Shown piece after piece: positions 42,603 through 47,881 of a stretch of DNA of 47,881 nucleotides. Position numbers and translations under genes: made by a program. The notes beneath the pieces were generated by a model. The model searched no databases. It worked only from the letters and a program-made list of their open reading frames with translations, and was not told the origin of the DNA. The stretch is from Pelomonas sp046294815 (GTDB taxonomy: Bacteria; Pseudomonadota; Gammaproteobacteria; Burkholderiales; Burkholderiaceae_C). The DNA is taken from NCBI GenBank assembly GCA_046294815.1, contig JBKBOJ010000014.1, forward strand, positions 1 through 47,881. Reading direction: 5' to 3'. The number at the start of each line of letters is the position of its first letter. Position 1 is the stretch's first letter.

Positions 42603-43618
42603 TGACCACCATCCTGCTGACCGGCGCGGCCGGCTACATCGCCTCCCACACCTGGCTCGCGCTGCAGGCCGCCGGCTACCGCGTGGTGGGTGTGGACAAC
42701 TTCGCCAACAGCTCGCCCAAGGTGCTGGAGCGCCTGGCCGAACTGGGCCCGGCGCCCATCGAGTTCGAGCGCGCCGACGTCTGCGACGCGGCCGCCATGG
42801 ACGAGATCTTCGAGCGCTACCGCCCCGCGGCGGTCGTGCACTTCGCGGCCTACAAGGCGGTGGGTGAGTCGGTCGCCCAGCCGCTGGCCTACTACCGCAA
42901 CAACCTCGGCGGCCTGGTCAACACCTGCGAGGCCATGCAGCGCCACGGCTGCTCGCGCATCGTGTTCAGCTCCAGCGCCACCGTCTACGGCGCCCCCGAG
43001 ACGCTGCCGCTGCGCGAGGACGCCCCCACCTCCGCCACCAACCCCTACGGCGCCACCAAGCTGATGGGCGAGCAGATCCTGCGCGACCTCGGCGTGGCCG
43101 ACCCGACCTGGCAGACCGCCTGCCTGCGCTACTTCAACCCGGTGGGCGCGCATGAGAGCGGCCGCATCGGCGAAGACCCGCGCGGCACGCCCAACAACCT
43201 CATGCCCTATGTGGCCCAGGTGGCGGTGGGCCGGCGCGAGAAGCTGTCGGTCTTCGGCAACGACTACCCCACGCCCGACGGCACCGGCGTGCGCGACTAC
43301 ATCCACGTCACCGACCTGGCCGAGGGCCATGTGGCCGCGCTGCGCTGGCTGCTGGCCAACCCCGGCTCGCTGACCGTCAACCTGGGCACCGGCCGCGGCT
43401 ACAGCGTGCTGGAGCTGGTGCGCGCCTATGAGGCCGCCAGTGGCCGCGCCATCCCCTACGAGATCGTCGCACGCCGCCCCGGCGACGTGGCCGCCTGCTG
43501 GGCCGACCCCACGCTGGCCCGCGAACTGCTCGGCTGGGAGGCCAAGCTGGACCTCGACCGAATGTGCCAGGACAGCTGGCGCTGGCAACAACTCAACCCT
43601 CACGGATTCAGCTCATGA
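42602..43618 (+). CDS. galE: UDP-glucose 4-epimerase
   Basis: Interconverts UDP-glucose and UDP-galactose (and possibly the N-acetyl forms). It has 338 residues, extended SDR fold. The NAD-binding motif reads TGAAGYIASH: the third Gly of GxxGxxG is Ala. The catalytic Ser/Thr region is FSSSATVYG, and YGATK supplies the Tyr-xxx-Lys pair (about residues 147-151). LRYFNPVGAHESGRIGEDP and DGTGVRDYIHVTDLAEGH are typical GalE signatures. Overlaps manC by ATGA. Confidence 0.95.
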   Translation: MTTILLTGAAGYIASHTWLALQAAGYRVVGVDNFANSSPKVLERLAELGPAPIEFERADVCDAAAMDEIFERYRPAAVVHFAAYKAVGESVAQPLAYYRNNLGGLVNTCEAMQRHGCSRIVFSSSATVYGAPETLPLREDAPTSATNPYGATKLMGEQILRDLGVADPTWQTACLRYFNPVGAHESGRIGEDPRGTPNNLMPYVAQVAVGRREKLSVFGNDYPTPDGTGVRDYIHVTDLAEGHVAALRWLLANPGSLTVNLGTGRGYSVLELVRAYEAASGRAIPYEIVARRPGDVAACWADPTLARELLGWEAKLDLDRMCQDSWRWQQLNPHGFSS

Positions 43619-45048
43619 CGCAAGTCCTGCCCGTCATCATGGCCGGGGGCTCCGGCACCCGGCTGTGGCCGCTGTCGCGTGCCGGCTACCCCAAGCAGTT
43701 TCTCGTGCTGTCCGGCAACGAGAGCCTGTTCCAGCTGGCCGCGCGCCGACTGGCCGCGCTGGCAGCGCCCGGCATCGAGCTGGCCGCGCCCTGCGTGGTT
43801 GGCAACGACGAGCACCGCTTCCTGGTGCTGGACCAGTTGCGCGAGATCCGCCTGGAGCCCAGCAGCGTGCTGCTGGAGCCGCAGGGGCGCAACACCGCGC
43901 CGGCGCTGACGCTGGCGGCGCTGGCCGCGCTGGAGGACGGTCAGGATCCGGTGCTGGTGGTCACGCCGGCCGACCAAACCGTCACCCAGCCCGCCGCCTT
44001 CACGGCCGCGCTGCAGGAGGCCATCCGCATCGCCGCCGAGGGCGCCATCACCATCCTGGGCATCACGCCCGACCGGCCCGAAACCGGCTACGGCTACATC
44101 CGCACCGCCGACGATGCCGGCGGCCTGGCCGTCGCGCAGTTCGTCGAGAAGCCCGACCTCGCCACTGCACAGAAGTACCTGGCCACGGGCGGCTATTACT
44201 GGAACAGCGGCATGTTCGTGCTGAAGGCCAGCGTCTGGATGCAGGCGCTGGAGCGCTTCCGCCCCGACATCGCCACGGCCACCCGCGCCGCTTGGGCCGC
44301 GCGCAAGACCGACGGCAAGTTCGTGCGCCCCGGCAAGGCCGAATTCGCCGCCGTGCCCAGCGAATCGGTGGACTACGCCGTCATGGAGCGCTGCCCGGGC
44401 ACCGACATCCCGCTGCGCATGGTCGCGCTGGATGCCGGCTGGAACGACCTGGGCGCCTGGGAGGCGGTCTGGCAAGTGGCGGAGAAGGACGAGGCCGGCA
44501 ACGCCTTCGTCGGCGACGCGCTGATCGCCGACAGCCAGAACACCCTCGTGCATGCCACCAGCCGGCTGGTGAGTGTCGTGGGCCTGAAGGACGTGGTGGT
44601 CGTCGAGACCGCCGACGCCGTGCTGGTCAGCGACCGCGCGCGCAGCCAGGAGGTCAAGCAGATCGTCAACCGGCTGGGCGCCGAGCAGCGCGGCGAGCAT
44701 GCGCTGCACCGCAAGGTGCACCGCCCCTGGGGCTGGTACGACAGCATCGACCAAGGCCCGCGCCACCAGGTCAAACGCATCATGGTCAAGCCCGGTGCGT
44801 CCCTGAGCCTGCAGATGCACCACCACCGCGCCGAGCACTGGATCGTCGTCAGCGGCACCGCCGAGATCGTCAACGGCGACAAGACCATCCTGCTGACCGA
44901 GAACCAGTCCACCTACATCCCGCTCGGCCAGACCCACCGCCTGGCCAACCCCGGCAAGGTGCCACTGGAGATCATCGAGGTGCAGTCCGGCTCCTACCTC
45001 GGCGAGGACGACATCGTCCGTTTTGAAGACACCTACGGCAGAACCTGA
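43615..45048 (+). CDS. manC: Bifunctional mannose-1-phosphate guanylyltransferase / mannose-6-phosphate isomerase
   Basis: Makes GDP-mannose, with isomerisation of fructose-6-phosphate to mannose-6-phosphate by the same chain (AlgA/ManC/XanB type). It has 477 residues. The nucleotidyltransferase domain begins VIMAGGSGTRLWPLSRAGYPKQF (given as MAGGSGTRLWPLSR and PKQF) and includes FVEKPD and YYWNSGMFV. The C-terminal cupin isomerase domain (about 370-477) includes HRPWGWYDSID, SLQMHHHRAEHW and VVSGTAEI. ATG 43615 sits in the galE stop overlap. No phosphomannomutase gene is seen in the window. Confidence 0.95.
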   Translation: MTQVLPVIMAGGSGTRLWPLSRAGYPKQFLVLSGNESLFQLAARRLAALAAPGIELAAPCVVGNDEHRFLVLDQLREIRLEPSSVLLEPQGRNTAPALTLAALAALEDGQDPVLVVTPADQTVTQPAAFTAALQEAIRIAAEGAITILGITPDRPETGYGYIRTADDAGGLAVAQFVEKPDLATAQKYLATGGYYWNSGMFVLKASVWMQALERFRPDIATATRAAWAARKTDGKFVRPGKAEFAAVPSESVDYAVMERCPGTDIPLRMVALDAGWNDLGAWEAVWQVAEKDEAGNAFVGDALIADSQNTLVHATSRLVSVVGLKDVVVVETADAVLVSDRARSQEVKQIVNRLGAEQRGEHALHRKVHRPWGWYDSIDQGPRHQVKRIMVKPGASLSLQMHHHRAEHWIVVSGTAEIVNGDKTILLTENQSTYIPLGQTHRLANPGKVPLEIIEVQSGSYLGEDDIVRFEDTYGRT

Positions 45049-45050
45049 AC

Positions 45051-46106
45051 ATGGCCATCCTCGTCACCGGCGGCGCCGGCTTCATCGGCAGCAACTTCGT
45101 GCTCGACTGGCTGCGCCAGTCCGATGAACCCGTCGTCAACCTCGACGCCCTCACCTACGCGGGCAACCTGGAGAACCTGGCCTCGCTGCAGGGCGACGCG
45201 CGCCACATCTTCGTCAAGGGCGACATCTGCGACCGCGCACTGGTCGACAGCCTGCTGGCCACGCACAAGCCGCGCGCCATCGTGCACTTCGCTGCCGAGA
45301 GCCATGTGGACCGCTCCATCCATGGCCCCGGCGCGTTCATCAAGACCAACGTCGAAGGCACCTTCACGCTGCTGGAAGCGGCCCGCGCCTACTGGAGCGC
45401 GCTGGACAGCGGCGCCAAGGCAGCCTTCCGCTTCCATCATGTGTCCACCGACGAGGTCTACGGCTCGCTCAAGCCCGAAGACCCGCCGTTTGCCGAGACC
45501 AACCCCTACGAGCCCAACAGCCCCTACTCGGCCAGCAAAGCTGCCAGCGACCACCTCGTGCGCGCCTGGCACCACACCTACGGGCTGCCGGTCGTCACGA
45601 CCAACTGCTCCAACAACTACGGGCCCTATCACTTCCCCGAGAAGCTGATCCCGCTGATGATCGTCAACGCGCTGGCGGGCAAGCCCCTGCCGGTCTACGG
45701 CGACGGCCAGCAGATCCGCGACTGGCTCTACGTGACGGACCACTGCAGCGGCATCCGCGCCGTGCTGGCCGGCGGCAAGGTCGGCGAGACCTACAACATC
45801 GGCGGCTGGAACGAGAAGGCCAACATCGACATCGTCAAGACGGTGTGCGCGCTGCTCGACGAGCTCAAGCCCTCGGCCGATGGCCCCTACGCGCGCCTGA
45901 TCACCTACGTGAAGGACCGCCCCGGCCACGACCGCCGCTACGCCATCGATGCCCGCAAGATCGAGCGCGAGCTGGGCTGGCGCCCGGCCGAGACCTTCGA
46001 GAGCGGCATCCGCAAGACGGTGCAGTGGTACCTGGACCATCCCGACTGGGTCGCCCGCGTGCAAAGCGGCGCCTACCGCGAGTGGCTGGACAAGCAGTAC
46101 GGCTGA
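45051..46106 (+). CDS. rfbB: dTDP-glucose 4,6-dehydratase
   Basis: Second step of dTDP-L-rhamnose synthesis. It has 351 residues, extended SDR fold. The NAD motif is TGGAGFIGSNF (about 6-16), followed by AAESHVDRSIHGP, STDEVYGSL (Thr-Asp-Glu catalytic set) and YSASKAASDH (Tyr-xxx-Lys). NCSNNYGPYHFPEKLIPLMI and LYVTDHCSGI are family-specific. It starts 2 nt after manC. Confidence 0.97.
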   Translation: MAILVTGGAGFIGSNFVLDWLRQSDEPVVNLDALTYAGNLENLASLQGDARHIFVKGDICDRALVDSLLATHKPRAIVHFAAESHVDRSIHGPGAFIKTNVEGTFTLLEAARAYWSALDSGAKAAFRFHHVSTDEVYGSLKPEDPPFAETNPYEPNSPYSASKAASDHLVRAWHHTYGLPVVTTNCSNNYGPYHFPEKLIPLMIVNALAGKPLPVYGDGQQIRDWLYVTDHCSGIRAVLAGGKVGETYNIGGWNEKANIDIVKTVCALLDELKPSADGPYARLITYVKDRPGHDRRYAIDARKIERELGWRPAETFESGIRKTVQWYLDHPDWVARVQSGAYREWLDKQYG

Positions 46107-46109
46107 CCG

Positions 46110-46991
46110 ATGAAGATCCTGTTGCTTGGCAAGAACGGCCAGCTCGGCTGGGAGCTGCAGCGCTCGCTCGCCGTGGCCGGCGAGGTGGTGGCGCTGGGCC
46201 ATGCCGACGGCGGCGACTTCACCCAGCCCGACGCCCTGCTCGCCCGCGTGCAGGCACTGGCGCCGCAGGTCATCGTCAATGCCGCCGCCCACACCGCCGT
46301 CGACAAGGCCGAAAGCGAGCCCGAGCTGGCCCGCCAGATCAACGCCACCACGCCGGCGCTGCTGGCCATCGAGGCCAAGCGCCTGGGCGCGCTGCTGGTG
46401 CACTACTCGACCGACTACGTCTTCGACGGCAGCGGCGACCAGCCCCGCGACGAGGACGCCCCGATCGCGCCGCTGAGCGTCTACGGAGCGACCAAGGCCG
46501 AGGGCGAGGATGCCATCCGCGCCAGCGGCTGCCTGCACCTCATCCTGCGCACCAGCTGGGTCTATGCGGCGCGCGGCGGCAACTTCGCCAAGACCATGCT
46601 GCGCCTGGCGGCCGAGCGCGAGCAGCTCAAGGTGATTGCCGACCAGATCGGCGCGCCCACCGGCGCCGAGCTGCTGGCCGACCTGACCACCCACATGCTG
46701 CGCGCCGCACGCGTGAACCCGGCCCTCACCGGCACCTACCACGCCGTCGCCAGCGGCGAGACCAGCTGGCACGAGTACGCCCGCTTCGTCATCGAGTTTG
46801 CACGCGCACGTGGCAAGGCCATCAAGGTGGCGCCGGACCAGATCCTGCCCATCCCGACCAGCGACTACCCGACGCCCGCCAAGCGTCCGCTGAACTCGCG
46901 CTTGTCCACCACCAAGCTGCAACAGCGCTTCGGCCTGAAGCTGCCGCCCTGGCAGCAGGGCGTGGAGCGCATGTTGACCGAAATCCTCTGA
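46110..46991 (+). CDS. rfbD: dTDP-4-dehydrorhamnose reductase
   Basis: Last step of dTDP-L-rhamnose synthesis, NAD(P)H-dependent. It has 293 residues. The Rossmann start KILLLGKNGQLGWELQRSL is typical, followed by NAAAHTAVDKAE, HYSTDYVFDG, YGATKAEGE (Tyr-xxx-Lys) and RTSWVYAARGGNFAKTM. It is placed between rfbB and rfbA, 3 nt after the former. Confidence 0.96.
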   Translation: MKILLLGKNGQLGWELQRSLAVAGEVVALGHADGGDFTQPDALLARVQALAPQVIVNAAAHTAVDKAESEPELARQINATTPALLAIEAKRLGALLVHYSTDYVFDGSGDQPRDEDAPIAPLSVYGATKAEGEDAIRASGCLHLILRTSWVYAARGGNFAKTMLRLAAEREQLKVIADQIGAPTGAELLADLTTHMLRAARVNPALTGTYHAVASGETSWHEYARFVIEFARARGKAIKVAPDQILPIPTSDYPTPAKRPLNSRLSTTKLQQRFGLKLPPWQQGVERMLTEIL

Positions 46992-47001
46992 AGGGCTGTG
47001 C

Positions 47002-47881
47002 ATGAAGAATCGCAAAGGCATCATCCTCGCCGGTGGCTCCGGCACCCGGCTGCACCCCGCGACGCTCGCCGTCAGCAAGCAGCTGCTGCCGGTCTACGAC
47101 AAACCCATGATCTATTACCCGCTGAGCACGCTGATGCTCGCGGGCATACGCGACATCCTCGTCATCAGCACGCCACAGGACACGCCGCGCTTCGAGTCGC
47201 TGCTGGGCGACGGCGCGCGCTGGGGCCTCAACATCAGCTACTGCGTGCAGCCCAGCCCCGACGGCCTGGCCCAGGCCTTCATCCTGGGCCGCGAGTTCGT
47301 TGGCGGCGCCCCCAGCGCGCTGGTGCTGGGCGACAACATCTTCTACGGCCACGACTTCGCCAGCCTGCTGAACAACGCCACGCAGCGCCGCAGCGGCGCC
47401 AGCGTCTTCGCCTATCACGTGCACGACCCCGAGCGCTACGGCGTCGTCGAGTTCGATGCCGCCAAGCGTGCGCTGTCCATCGAAGAAAAGCCCAAGGCGC
47501 CCAAGAGCAACTACGCCGTCACGGGCCTGTACTTCTACGACGAGCAGGTCTGCGACATCGCCGCCAGCATCCAGCCCAGCGCACGCGGCGAGCTGGAGAT
47601 CACCGACGTCAACGCCCGCTACCTGGCCCAGGGCCAGCTCAACGTCGAGATCATGGGCCGCGGCTATGCCTGGCTGGACACCGGCACCCACGACAGCCTC
47701 CTGGAGGCCGGCCAGTTCATCGCGACGCTGGAGAAGCGCCAGGGCCTGAAGGTCGCCTGCCCCGAGGAAATCGCCTTCCGCTCGGGCTGGATCAGCGCCG
47801 AACAGCTTGAAGCCCTGGCCAAGCCACTGGCCAAGAACGGCTACGGCCAGTACCTGCAGAAACTGCTCACCGACAAGGCTT
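47002..47881 (+). CDS. rfbA: Glucose-1-phosphate thymidylyltransferase (3' end cut by the window)
   Basis: First step of dTDP-L-rhamnose synthesis. 293 codons are present before the window ends, so only the last few residues are likely missing (family length about 290-297). The start ATG 47002 has GAAGGG upstream. The sugar nucleotidyltransferase motif GIILAGGSGTRLHPAT is followed by SKQLLPVYDKPMIYYPLS, LGDNIFYGHD, YGVVEFD and SIEEKPKAPKSNYAVTGLYF. WLDTGTHDSLLEA is the C-terminal signature. rfbC would be expected next, outside the window. Confidence 0.95.
   Translation, partial: MKNRKGIILAGGSGTRLHPATLAVSKQLLPVYDKPMIYYPLSTLMLAGIRDILVISTPQDTPRFESLLGDGARWGLNISYCVQPSPDGLAQAFILGREFVGGAPSALVLGDNIFYGHDFASLLNNATQRRSGASVFAYHVHDPERYGVVEFDAAKRALSIEEKPKAPKSNYAVTGLYFYDEQVCDIAASIQPSARGELEITDVNARYLAQGQLNVEIMGRGYAWLDTGTHDSLLEAGQFIATLEKRQGLKVACPEEIAFRSGWISAEQLEALAKPLAKNGYGQYLQKLLTDKA

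Overview
The window is a dense, GC-rich (about 66-70 % by eye) stretch of bacterial chromosome with no rRNA, tRNA, CRISPR, prophage or insertion sequence that I can see. Gene content and order suggest a betaproteobacterium of the order Burkholderiales, probably near Roseateles/Mitsuaria, Rubrivivax or Leptothrix. The supporting blocks are ilvB-ilvN-ilvC-pssA-leuA, ECF sigma-DUF3619-DUF3106-RDD, nadE-PII, fmdB-DUF502-aspS, ubiJ-ubiB, and an EpsL-type exopolysaccharide locus. Genus is inference. Starts were refined from Shine-Dalgarno sites, family N-termini and overlaps with neighbours.

Region 1 (1-9316, minus strand): a structured, repeat-like left edge, a periplasmic PBP7-type D,D-peptidase, and the branched-chain amino-acid block. 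In transcription order this is ilvB, ilvN, ilvC, pssA, a leucine leader peptide with attenuator, a type-2 leuA, then a type-1 leuA. The four-Leu leader and the two unlike leuA genes in tandem are the most interesting part of the window. Region 2 (9546-12303, plus): a tightly overlapped run of ECF sigma factor, DUF3619, DUF3106, RDD protein and diacylglycerol kinase. Region 3 (12382-14412, minus): nadE followed by a PII gene. A FemAB-like acyltransferase gene (plus) comes next. Region 4 (15848-18758): divergent soluble (ppa) and membrane proton-pumping (hppA) pyrophosphatases, then a J-domain-like protein.

Region 5 (19793-26700, minus): an acyl-CoA ligase followed by a complete LIV/HAAT-type ABC importer (binding protein, LivH, LivM, LivG, LivF). 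Its LivF carries Arg in place of the Walker A Lys. Region 6 (26835-31761, plus): selO-msrB-yciB-bolA, coupled and closed by a strong terminator, then a periplasmic parvulin and a Cys/Met-metabolism PLP enzyme. Region 7 (31762-33076): a YbbA/LolD-like ATPase without a permease, divergent from TesA-like esterase, the two start codons sharing one CATG. Region 8 (33246-39854, minus): ubiJ-ubiB, a sodium:solute symporter, fmdB-like, DUF502 and aspS.

Region 9 (39983-47881, plus, running off the end): an exopolysaccharide locus with a polyprenyl-phosphate sugar transferase, an EpsL-like outer-membrane protein, galE, bifunctional manC, rfbB, rfbD and a nearly complete rfbA. Together they would start a lipid-linked repeat unit and supply UDP-galactose, GDP-mannose and dTDP-rhamnose.
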